Part shown: positions 1 to 6,184 of the stretch, piece by piece
Position numbering within the stretch: position 1 is the stretch's first letter
Layout: each line of letters starts with the position of its first letter
Source: XN24 sp047921395
GTDB taxonomy: Bacteria; Pseudomonadota; Gammaproteobacteria; Steroidobacterales; XN24
Direction of reading: 5' to 3'
NCBI GenBank assembly: GCA_047921395.1
Contig: JBLRWH010000080.1
Coordinates: 1 to 10,283 of the forward strand
Length of the DNA stretch: 10,283 nt
Translations under genes and position numbers: made by a program
Notes under the pieces: generated by a model
What the model saw: only the letters and a program-made list of their open reading frames with translations
What the model was told of the DNA's origin: nothing
Database searches by the model: none

Positions 1-41
1 GGGCTAGGGCCTGTTCACCCTCGGTTGGTCGCCGCGACGGA

Positions 42-130
42 GGTCATTTTTCCACCAGCCAAGGCGCAGCGAGTGCCGTGTAGTCGTTCTACACAAGCGA
101 GCTGCAACGCCGGCTGGTGGAAAAATGGCC
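42..130. repeat. Hairpin A of the doublet
   Basis: Arms 42-60 and 112-130 pair over 19 positions, with only t44/g128 being a G-T pair. The arm core is TTTTTCCACCAGCC against GGCTGGTGGAAAAA. A second stem, TGTAG (79-83) with CTACA (89-93), closes a 5-base loop TCGTT. The segments joining outer and inner stems are both 18 bases (61-78 and 94-111) and pair only in part (GGCG 63-66 with CGCC 108-111; CAGC 67-70 with GCTG 101-104). Everything shares one axis at position 86. Confidence 0.85.
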
Positions 131-146
131 CCGTCCCTCCGGGTTG

Positions 147-237
147 TGCCCCGAATCGCGCCATGCTTCGTTACTCGTCGCTCGTTTGGAATCACCAAAC
201 TTCTCTCCTCGTGCCTCGCCTGGCGCGATTCGGGGCA
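147..237. repeat. Hairpin B of the doublet
   Basis: Arms 147-163 and 221-237 are perfect 17-base complements (core CCCCGAATCGCGCCA). The inner stem GTTTGG (184-189) with CCAAAC (195-200) closes a 5-base loop AATCA. The joining segments are both 20 bases (164-183 and 201-220) and hardly pair; the right one is pyrimidine-rich. All parts share an axis at 192. Same architecture as hairpin A, and the reverse complement retains shared blocks such as CCAG, AGGC, AGCGA and AACG in register. Confidence 0.85.
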
Positions 238-261
238 ACAACGCGGCGACCAGCTGAGGGT

Positions 262-342
262 GGGGACACTGCTGATTTCCGGCTTTGGTGCCACTGCTCC
301 CGGGGAGCAGTGGCACCAAAAGCCCGGATCAGCAGTGTCCCC
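262..342. repeat. 81-base near-perfect palindrome abutting the DUF2207 gene's stop; possible REP-like element or 3' end structure
   Basis: Two 40-base arms (262-301 and 303-342) flank one central base. The outer 15 positions (GGGGACACTGCTGAT and its complement) and the inner 18 positions (284-301 with 303-320) pair perfectly. The middle 7 pair after small bulges (TT 277-278, a321, c323). Base 342 is the last base of the TAG stop codon of the minus-strand gene, so transcripts of that gene would end in this hairpin. There is no T-run after it in the minus-strand direction, so it is not a classic intrinsic terminator, though it could protect a 3' end or halt RNA polymerase. GGGGACA-type palindrome ends are typical of REP/RAYT-associated repeats; this assignment is inference. 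Confidence 0.75.
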
Positions 343-2033
343 TACCATCCGCCGCCGCCTCCGCCGCCACCACCACCGCCCGACGAGCCGCCGCCACCCC
401 CGCCCGAGCTCGAGCCGGGCGCGGTCGAGGCCGAGGAGATCGCGGCGTTGAGTCCCTTGCCGACGTCCGTCGCGAACCCGCCGAGCCGAGCCGGGTTGAA
501 ATCGCCGCCATACCAGCTTGGCCGATAGCGCGCACTCTCCGCGGCGTCGAGCCGCGCGAACACGCCGGCGAACTTCTCGGCCCATTGCTGCTCCACGCCG
601 AGGGCGAGCGCAAACGGCAGGTAGCGCTCGAACAGCTCGGGCGTCCTGGCTGGCGGATTGCGGAGGTTCAGCTCGTCCTTCTCGGCCACCTCGAGATACA
701 TCCGGAAGCCTTCCAGCTTGTCCATCAGCGCCCGGCCGCGCGCGGTCGGGGCCCGCATCAGGTAGGCGAACAGGACATGGGCCGCGGCCAGGACCACGAA
801 CACCGCGGTCACCGCGGGGGTGAACCCATCGAGCAGCTTGATACCGATGGCCAGGACGACCGCGGCGCCGAACGAGGGCATCAGCAGCGCGGTGTTGAGC
901 AGGAAGTATTTCTTCTCGTAGTCGCGCCGCAGCGACTTCTTGTGCGCCGCCTTCGTGCCGCCGAGCAGGGCATGGTTCTTGTTGTCCAGCTCGACGGACC
1001 GCGCCGTCGCGAACAGCGTATCCAGCAGCGCCTGTTCCCCGGCGGCCAGCGGCTGCGCGGAGTCGCGGCGGTGCAGCGTGTACTTGCCGCCGGCTTCCGC
1101 GATCTCGAGATGGCCCTTCACCGCCAGGCTGAGGATGGCGGCGGTGAACACGCGGTTGTCGTAACTCATCCGCAGGATGAAGCGCGTCGAGGCCGGCGAA
1201 TAGCCCGCCGGCGGCTGGTAGTGCGGGAAGATGACGCCGCGGCGCGGATCGCGGCCGTGGCGCGACCAGGCCCAGGCGAGGTACCCGAGGATGAACAGCG
1301 CGCCGATGCAGGCCGTCAGCAGGCCTCGATTGTCCTTCATGACCCACTGCAGCCGCTCGCTGCCGCCGGGCTCATGGACGTGCCCCTTGGGCCAGCCGAC
1401 CACGATGGTCAGGCCTTCGCGCGCGCCCAGGCTGCGCGTCGCGGCAATGCTCGCCTCGCCGCCCGAGGCGACCGCCGCGTAGCTCTGCTCAGTGCTGCCC
1501 AGGTGACCTGTGTAGGCTTCCAGCCTGACCTCGCTCATCGGCACGCTGGACGGCAGCCGAACGACCGCGCCGGTGCGCTCGATCGGGAGGTCCCAGCCGT
1601 TCCCCGTGACGTTCCAGTAGAGCTCGTCGTGCGCATCGAAATAACCGAGCTGGCGATCGGTGCGATAGCGGATCACGTACTCATGCCGCCCCGGCACCAC
1701 GAACTGGTTCGCGCGCCCCACGTAGACGCGCACACCGTTCTCGCGCGGCTCGGTATGGAACGGCTCGTCCTGGCCGTTGCGCGTCACGCCGAGGACCTCG
1801 AAGCCCACGCGGTAACGGTTCCCCAGGCGGTCACGGTAGTCGGTCGGGAAATCACGGTAGATGCCGCGCCGGATCAGCTGTCCCGCGGCCTCGACCACGA
1901 TCGTCTCGGCGACAGTCATCGAGGCATCGGCATGCACCTCGATCTCGCTGCGGTAATCGAGGATGCGCTCCGCCGCGTGCGCCGGCAGGGTCCAGGCCAG
2001 CAGCGCGAGCAGCCCGAGCGCGAGGCGCCGCAT
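342..2033 (-). CDS. DUF2207-type membrane protein with Gly-rich C-terminal tail
   Basis: 563 residues. The start is the ATG at 2033, one base after the lemA stop; a longer in-frame start at 2195 lies inside lemA and encodes an Arg/Ser-rich shadow, so it was dropped. Residues 1-20 are a signal peptide ending AHA/AE. Residues 21-235 are a beta-rich extracytoplasmic domain of the DUF2207 type (RRGIYRDFP at 55-63, YWNVTGNGW at 139-147). Membrane segments are about 238-256, 381-398 and 404-425. After the first comes the cytoplasmic region typical of the family (HYQPPAGYSPA 271-281). The tail, 541-563, is almost all Gly/Ser and ends in Trp, a common feature of this family. Function is not established; it is usually found beside LemA, as here. 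GGAG ten bases upstream is a plausible ribosome site. The stop codon sits on the edge of a large palindrome. Confidence 0.88.
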   Translation of the reverse strand: MRRLALGLLALLAWTLPAHAAERILDYRSEIEVHADASMTVAETIVVEAAGQLIRRGIYRDFPTDYRDRLGNRYRVGFEVLGVTRNGQDEPFHTEPRENGVRVYVGRANQFVVPGRHEYVIRYRTDRQLGYFDAHDELYWNVTGNGWDLPIERTGAVVRLPSSVPMSEVRLEAYTGHLGSTEQSYAAVASGGEASIAATRSLGAREGLTIVVGWPKGHVHEPGGSERLQWVMKDNRGLLTACIGALFILGYLAWAWSRHGRDPRRGVIFPHYQPPAGYSPASTRFILRMSYDNRVFTAAILSLAVKGHLEIAEAGGKYTLHRRDSAQPLAAGEQALLDTLFATARSVELDNKNHALLGGTKAAHKKSLRRDYEKKYFLLNTALLMPSFGAAVVLAIGIKLLDGFTPAVTAVFVVLAAAHVLFAYLMRAPTARGRALMDKLEGFRMYLEVAEKDELNLRNPPARTPELFERYLPFALALGVEQQWAEKFAGVFARLDAAESARYRPSWYGGDFNPARLGGFATDVGKGLNAAISSASTAPGSSSGGGGGGSSGGGGGGGGGGGW

Positions 2034-2034
2034 C

Positions 2035-2589
2035 TCAGGCCGGCTCCACGCGCGGCGCCGCGCGCACCTCGGCGTCGTCGACCGCGAAGAACTCGGCCGG
2101 CGCAAACGCGAACGGCTTCGCCACCAGCATGTCCGGGAAACTCTCGATGCGCGTGTTGTAGATGCGCACCGAGCCGTTGTAGAACCGCCGCGCATACTGC
2201 AGGTGGTCCTCGGTTTCGACGAGGTCGTGCTGCAGCTGCAGGAAATTGCCGTCGGCCTTCAATTCCGGGTAGGCCTCGGCGAGCGCGATCAGCCGGTGCA
2301 GGACCGCCTCCATCTCGTCCTCGAGCCGCGCCTTGTCGCGCAGCGGGCCGGCCGCCGCGGCGCGCGCCCGCAACTCCGTGACGGCGCTGAGCGTGGCGCG
2401 CTCGTATTCGGCGTAGGCGCGCACCGCGTCGACGAGCCGCGGCACGAGATCATGCCGGCGCGTCAGCTGCACGTCGATGTCGCTCCACGCCGAGCGGACC
2501 TGGTTGCGGTCCCGCACGAGGCGATTGAAGATCAGCACGCCCCACACGACGAGCCCGGCGCACGCTGCGAGCACGAGGATCTGCGACAC
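2035..2589 (-). CDS. lemA: LemA family protein
   Basis: 184 residues, the usual length for LemA. One N-terminal membrane segment (about 3-21) is followed by a long helical domain. Family marks seen: N-R-x-V-R near 22-26, the WSDIDVQLTRRHDLVPRLVD block at 35-54, the PELKAD segment in the middle, and the ARRFYNGSVRIYNTRIESFP block near the end. The start is GTG at 2589, with GGAG eight bases upstream. LemA proteins are membrane-anchored with the helical part outside the cytoplasm; their molecular role is unknown. The gene ends one base before the DUF2207 gene starts, which strongly suggests co-translation. A 48-base gap from the ABC permease and a good -10 box suggest that this pair may also be transcribed separately. 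Confidence 0.93.
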   Translation of the reverse strand: MSQILVLAACAGLVVWGVLIFNRLVRDRNQVRSAWSDIDVQLTRRHDLVPRLVDAVRAYAEYERATLSAVTELRARAAAAGPLRDKARLEDEMEAVLHRLIALAEAYPELKADGNFLQLQHDLVETEDHLQYARRFYNGSVRIYNTRIESFPDMLVAKPFAFAPAEFFAVDDAEVRAAPRVEPA

Positions 2590-2618
2590 GGCTGGTTCTC
2601 CACCAGGGCTCGTCGCGG

Positions 2619-2624
2619 AGTATA
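2619..2624 (-). promoter_or_regulatory. Candidate -10 box for lemA/DUF2207
   Basis: The minus strand reads TATACT (5 of 6 to the sigma70 -10 consensus) in the 48-base gap upstream of lemA, about 30 bases before the GTG. No convincing -35 is seen at 16-18 bases spacing; that region lies in the end of the permease gene. The same gap has a CTGGT/ACCAG stem with a 5-base loop at 2592-2606, overlapping the ribosome-site region. Confidence 0.3.
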
Positions 2625-2637
2625 GCGGCGCCCCGGC

Positions 2638-3810
2638 TCAGGCGCTGATGGCCAGCTTCTCGCGGTGGTAGAGGCGCGCGGCCACGAGCCACAGCAGCAG
2701 GCCGAGGCCGAAGCCTGCGCCGGCATAGACCAGCCACTCGAGCGGCGCGATGGCCTCGGCCCGCAGCACCATCAGGATCGCCTGGTTCTGCGCCAGGAAC
2801 GGCACCGCGAACATCCACAGCTGGTTCTTCACGGGGCTGACCAGCAGGATCACCGTCGGCACAACCGGCAGCAGCATCAGCACGCTCATGTAGCTTTGTG
2901 CCTCCTTGACCGACTTGACGCTCGCGGCGATCAACGTCAGCAGCGTCGTGCCGATCAGCACCATCGGCGCAAGGATTGCGAGCAGGCGCCCCATCGCGCC
3001 GAACGAGACATCCACGCCGCGGAAGGGGCCGCTGTCGGCGAACTGGAAACTCAGCTTGAAGCTCAGCAGGATCAGCAGCAGGCTGAGCATGCCGAAGGCG
3101 CAGGCCGCCGCGATCTTGCCGCTCATGATGGCCTCGCGGCTCGACGGCGTCGCCAACAGGGGCTCGAGCGACTGGCGCTCGCGCTCGCCGGCCGTGATGT
3201 CGATGACCAGGTAGGCGCCGCCGAGGAAGCCGCTCAGGATCAGCAGGTAGGGCAGGAAGGCCAGCGCCATCCCGCGGCGCGCCTCGGGCGTGGACAGATC
3301 TCGGCGCCCGGGCACGACGGCCTCGCCGAGCGCGGGATCCACGCCGCGCGACAGCAGCCGCAGGGTCGCCACCTGGCGGCCGTAGCTGCGCAGCGCGCCC
3401 TCGACGCGCGCGACGGGGATGCGGGAATCCTGCCGCGAGCTGTCGTACAGAAGCTCGACCACCGCGGGGCGGCTCTCGCGCCACTGCGCGGCGAAGTCCG
3501 CGGGGATCTGCAGGATGATCTCGAAACGCTGCTCCCGGATGGCGGCCTCGGGATCCGCGGGCGGGTCGATCGCGCGGATGTCCTGGGTGCCGAGGAACGC
3601 CACCAGGTTCGGCGCGTGCTCCGCGCCGATCACCGGCAGCTCGAGCGTGCTCTCGAGCTGCGTGCGGGCGCGCGATTCCGCCAGCGAGCCCATGCCGAGC
3701 ACCAGCAAGGGGAACAACAGCGGCGCCATAAACAGGCCGAGCAGGAGCGTGCGCCGGTCGCGAAACAGGTCGAGCAGTTCCTTGCGCATCACCGTCCAGA
3801 GGGCATTCAT
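2638..3810 (-). CDS. natB: ABC-2 type permease, NatB-like
   Basis: 390 residues, normal for NatB-type (COG1668) permeases. It starts MNALWTVMRKELLDLFRDRR, the usual amphipathic N-terminus. The first membrane segment is at 21-43, followed by a large extracytoplasmic domain (about 45-180), then membrane segments at about 181-203, 233-252, 274-296, 307-325 and 357-378. The hallmark TAGERERQSLEPLLATP lies at 206-222 on the cytoplasmic side. It is the membrane half of an exporter powered by the ATPase encoded just upstream. NatAB of Bacillus exports sodium, but many related pairs have other or unknown substrates. The ATG at 3810 overlaps the ATPase stop by 4 bases (ATGA), and a GGAGG-rich ribosome site lies nine bases upstream. 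Confidence 0.9.
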   Translation of the reverse strand: MNALWTVMRKELLDLFRDRRTLLLGLFMAPLLFPLLVLGMGSLAESRARTQLESTLELPVIGAEHAPNLVAFLGTQDIRAIDPPADPEAAIREQRFEIILQIPADFAAQWRESRPAVVELLYDSSRQDSRIPVARVEGALRSYGRQVATLRLLSRGVDPALGEAVVPGRRDLSTPEARRGMALAFLPYLLILSGFLGGAYLVIDITAGERERQSLEPLLATPSSREAIMSGKIAAACAFGMLSLLLILLSFKLSFQFADSGPFRGVDVSFGAMGRLLAILAPMVLIGTTLLTLIAASVKSVKEAQSYMSVLMLLPVVPTVILLVSPVKNQLWMFAVPFLAQNQAILMVLRAEAIAPLEWLVYAGAGFGLGLLLWLVAARLYHREKLAISA

Positions 3811-4553
3811 GCGGCGAGGCCCTCCTCCGAGCCGATCAGGCGCACGAAGGCATCCTCGAGGTTCTGCTCGCCGCTGAGCAGGCGCAGCTCCTCGGCGCTG
3901 CCCTGGGCCATGACCTTGCCCTTCGCGATGATCACGATGTGATCACACAGCAGTCCGACCTCCTGCATGATGTGACTCGACAGGATCACGCAGCGGCCCT
4001 CGGCCTTGAGCGCGAGGAGGAACTCGCGCAGCCCGCGCGTCGTCATCACGTCGAGCCCGTTGGTCGGCTCGTCGAGGATGACGTTCTTCGGGTCGTGCAC
4101 CAGTGCGCGGGCAATGGCGGTCTTGGTGCGCTGGCCCTGCGAGAAGCCCTCGGCCTGGCGATCGATGAAGTCTTCCATCCCGAGCGCCGCCACGAGGCGC
4201 TTGGTGCGTGCGGCGATCGTCCGGGCGTCGAGCCCGTGCAGGCGCCCGAAGTAGACGATGTTTTCGCGCGCCGTGAGGCGCTTGTAGACCCCCCGCGCGT
4301 CCGGCAACACGCCCAGGCTGCGCCGCACGGCGGCCGCGTCCGTGACGGCATCGCGGCCGTCCACCCTCACCTCGCCGCGGTCCGGGCGCATGAGCGTGTA
4401 CAGCATCCGCAGCGTCGTGGTCTTGCCCGCGCCGTTCGGCCCGAGCAGCCCCGTGATGCGGCCGTCCTGTGCGGCAAAGCTGACGCCGTCCACCGCGCGC
4501 ACCAGGCCGGTCCGGGTCTTGAAGGCCTTGTGCAGGTCCTTGACGTCGATCAT
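3807..4553 (-). CDS. natA: ABC transporter ATP-binding protein, NatA-like
   Basis: 248 residues from the ATG at 4553; a longer open frame to 4919 runs antiparallel in register through the hydrolase gene and is not coding. Walker A GPNGAGKTT is at 38-46, signature FSQGQ at 137-141, Walker B VILDEP at 158-163 (catalytic Glu162) and switch His194 (SSHIM). The usual Q-loop Gln is replaced in LGVLPDARGVYKRLT (Asp85), a variant I associate with NatA-type ATPases. It hydrolyses ATP to drive the NatB-like permease it overlaps by 4 bases. GGGAG nine bases upstream supports the start. It lies 16 bases after the hydrolase gene, consistent with one operon of hydrolase, ATPase and permease. Confidence 0.93.
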   Translation of the reverse strand: MIDVKDLHKAFKTRTGLVRAVDGVSFAAQDGRITGLLGPNGAGKTTTLRMLYTLMRPDRGEVRVDGRDAVTDAAAVRRSLGVLPDARGVYKRLTARENIVYFGRLHGLDARTIAARTKRLVAALGMEDFIDRQAEGFSQGQRTKTAIARALVHDPKNVILDEPTNGLDVMTTRGLREFLLALKAEGRCVILSSHIMQEVGLLCDHIVIIAKGKVMAQGSAEELRLLSGEQNLEDAFVRLIGSEEGLAA

Positions 4554-4569
4554 GGCGACAGGCTCCCGG

Positions 4570-6060
4570 TCAGGGTTCCCAGCCGTGCAGGCCGGAGAAT
4601 GGCGGCGGCGGCGCGACGCGCTCGAGGCAGGCGGCATCGAGGCCGAGGGCATCGGCGCTCTCGACGAACTGCGCGGCGAGCTTGGGCAGGCAGCCGGTGC
4701 TGAACACGCTGTGGCCCTGTCCCCTGAGCACGACGTGGCGCGCGTGGTCGAGGTGCGCAGCCACGAGATCGCCATAGCGCGGCGGCGTGACCGGATCGTA
4801 TTCGCCGGAGACCAGCAACACCGGCACGTCGCCGCTGAGTGGCTGGCGGAAATCCGCGGGTCGCGTGCCGCGCGGCCACACCGCGCACTGCGCCTGCAGC
4901 GCGTCCACGAAGTCATCACCGAGCAGCGTGCCCTGCGCCTCGGTCCGGCGCTCGATCTCGTCCGCGTCTTCCGTGCAGATCACGGAGTTGTGCATCCCCG
5001 AGGCGAGCTGGCCACCGAGATCGCGCACCATCATCTGCGCCATCGCCAGCAGCCCGGCGTAATCGCCATCGTCGGCCTGTTGCACGACCAGCGGCAGCAT
5101 CGACGCGGTCAACGGCATGTAGGCATACAGGCGCAGCACGACGGCGAGGTGCCCGTAGCCCGGCGCCGCCTCGCGCCAGGCCCCGCTGGTCGGGTCGCGA
5201 TACCGCACGGGCGCCAGCCCGCCGGCGCGCAGCCGCGCCATGACCCGCTCCAGGCGCGCGGCCGGGTCGCCGAAGGCCTCGGCGCAGGCGGGGGTCGCGC
5301 GGCAGCGCGCGAACTGGGCCTCCAGCGCATCTTGCAGGCTGCGCGCGTGCTCGGCGCCGAGCGCCAGCGCCATCGGCGCCACGCTGTCCAGGATCACCGT
5401 GCGGATGCGCTCGGGATACGCCTTGGCATATTGCTGGGCGACACGCGTGCCGTAGGAGACGCCGAAGAGGTTCACGCGCGGCGCCCCCACCAGGCGGCGC
5501 ACGAGCTCGAGGTCGTGCACGGCCTCGGCGGTGGTGTAGAAGCGCAGGTCGGCGTGCTCCTCCAGCGCGTCCCGGCAGCCCGCCGCGAGATCGCGCAGCA
5601 CCTCGGGCTCGGGCGGCTCCATGCCGAGCCCCAGCGCGCCATCCTCGAACTCCGGGCAGAACAGCGGGTTCGAGCCGCCGGTGCCGCGCTGGTCGAGCAG
5701 CAGGATGTGCCGGCTGCGCCGGAAATCGGCGAAGGCCGGCGCCAGGCCCGGGTAAGCCTCTCGCGCCGACTGCCCGGGACCGCCGGCGATGAAGAACACC
5801 GGGTCCGGTTCGGCCGTGCCCTCCGCAGGCACCCAGGCCAGCGCGAGCCCGATCTTGCGCCCGTCGGGCGCCGCCGGGTCCTCGGGCGCCTCAACGGTCG
5901 TGCACTGCGCCTCGGTGGGTCGCGGCAGGCCGGGCGAGGTGAGCACGCACGGCTCGAACGTCAGCTCGCCGAGCACGCTCGCGGCCGCGGGCGCCATGGC
6001 CAGCACGCCAACCAGCGCCAGCGCCCAGCCGAGCGCACGTGCAGAGCCTCGATGAATCAT
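4570..6060 (-). CDS. Secreted alpha/beta hydrolase, TAP-like (peptidase family S33 type)
   Basis: 496 residues. Residues 1-28 form a signal peptide (positively charged start, hydrophobic 9-22, then AAAS), so the enzyme should be exported to the periplasm or beyond. The oxyanion-loop motif is GGPGQS at 93-98, and DQRGTGGSNP follows at 123-132. The nucleophile elbow GVSYG (200-204) gives Ser202. The acid is Asp422 in SGEYDPVTPP, and the base is His450 in GQGHSVF. The lid region and C-terminal part match the tripeptidyl aminopeptidase (TAP-like) layout. It has about ten Cys in the mature part, fitting disulfides in an exported protein. Substrate is unknown: an N-terminal peptide or an ester are both possible. 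It is the first gene of the operon with natA and natB. The ribosome site before the ATG at 6060 is weak. Confidence 0.88.
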   Translation of the reverse strand: MIHRGSARALGWALALVGVLAMAPAAASVLGELTFEPCVLTSPGLPRPTEAQCTTVEAPEDPAAPDGRKIGLALAWVPAEGTAEPDPVFFIAGGPGQSAREAYPGLAPAFADFRRSRHILLLDQRGTGGSNPLFCPEFEDGALGLGMEPPEPEVLRDLAAGCRDALEEHADLRFYTTAEAVHDLELVRRLVGAPRVNLFGVSYGTRVAQQYAKAYPERIRTVILDSVAPMALALGAEHARSLQDALEAQFARCRATPACAEAFGDPAARLERVMARLRAGGLAPVRYRDPTSGAWREAAPGYGHLAVVLRLYAYMPLTASMLPLVVQQADDGDYAGLLAMAQMMVRDLGGQLASGMHNSVICTEDADEIERRTEAQGTLLGDDFVDALQAQCAVWPRGTRPADFRQPLSGDVPVLLVSGEYDPVTPPRYGDLVAAHLDHARHVVLRGQGHSVFSTGCLPKLAAQFVESADALGLDAACLERVAPPPPFSGLHGWEP

Positions 6061-6184
6061 TCAGTCCGTCCCGTCGCCAGGGGTGCAGGCGGCCAATTCT
6101 AATGCGATTGTTTCGCCGATTACCCGGACCGGCCGGCGGGAGGCGTAAAATGACTGGCCTGCTCCGAGCGACCCGAGGATCTCC
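6061..6184. promoter_or_regulatory. Divergent intergenic region between the hydrolase operon and the CDF transporter gene
   Basis: This 124-base gap must hold promoters for both directions. It has the most AT-rich patch around here (about 6093-6122). Minus strand: TAGAAT at 6101-6096 is a fair -10 box for the hydrolase operon, with no good -35. Plus strand: TAAAAT at 6146-6151 is a fair -10 for the transporter, also with a poor -35. The ribosome site for the transporter is GAGG at 6175-6178, six bases before ATG. No clear operator palindrome was seen. Confidence 0.35.

Larger units (their letters stand above)
16..262. repeat. Composite inverted-hairpin doublet (BIME/REPIN-like or MITE-like)
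   Basis: Positions 16-36 pair with 242-262 as an outer stem of 21 positions, 19 Watson-Crick and 2 G-T (g23/t255 and t25/g253). Inside lie two large hairpins, A (42-130) and B (147-237). The outer stem's axis is at 139, and the hairpin axes are at 86 and 192, exactly 53 bases to each side. Folded as a single strand this makes a three-way junction. The reverse complement of B aligns to A without gaps around the axis (about 60-65% identity over the central ~65 bases), so the element looks like one hairpin unit duplicated in inverted orientation. No transposase gene is in the window. The layout resembles BIME/REPIN doublets or a MITE, but I cannot name the family. Confidence 0.8.

Noticed and set aside
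262..342. The palindrome as a standard rho-independent terminator.
   Set aside because: The stem is far too long and no T-run follows in the minus-strand direction; kept as a repeat with a possible 3'-end role.
1..342. CRISPR array or attachment site in the repeat-rich left end.
   Set aside because: The repeats are inverted, not direct with regular spacers; no cas, integrase or tRNA gene is nearby.
25..528. Small + strand open frames across the palindromes and a Pro-rich stretch (PPPP).
   Set aside because: The Pro run is the complement of the Gly tail codons of the real gene, and the rest lies in repeat DNA without a ribosome site.
4..1347. A 447-codon minus-strand frame through the repeats and into the DUF2207 gene.
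   Set aside because: It is out of frame with the identified protein and Arg-rich; it is open only because of high GC.
285..2381. A 698-codon open frame on the + strand opposite the DUF2207 and lemA genes.
   Set aside because: It is an antisense shadow in GC-rich DNA: Arg/His/Gln-rich, no recognisable domain, and fully opposed by two well-identified genes.
4342..6102. A 586-codon + strand open frame opposite the hydrolase.
   Set aside because: Same shadow pattern; the minus strand encodes a signal peptide and a full catalytic triad.
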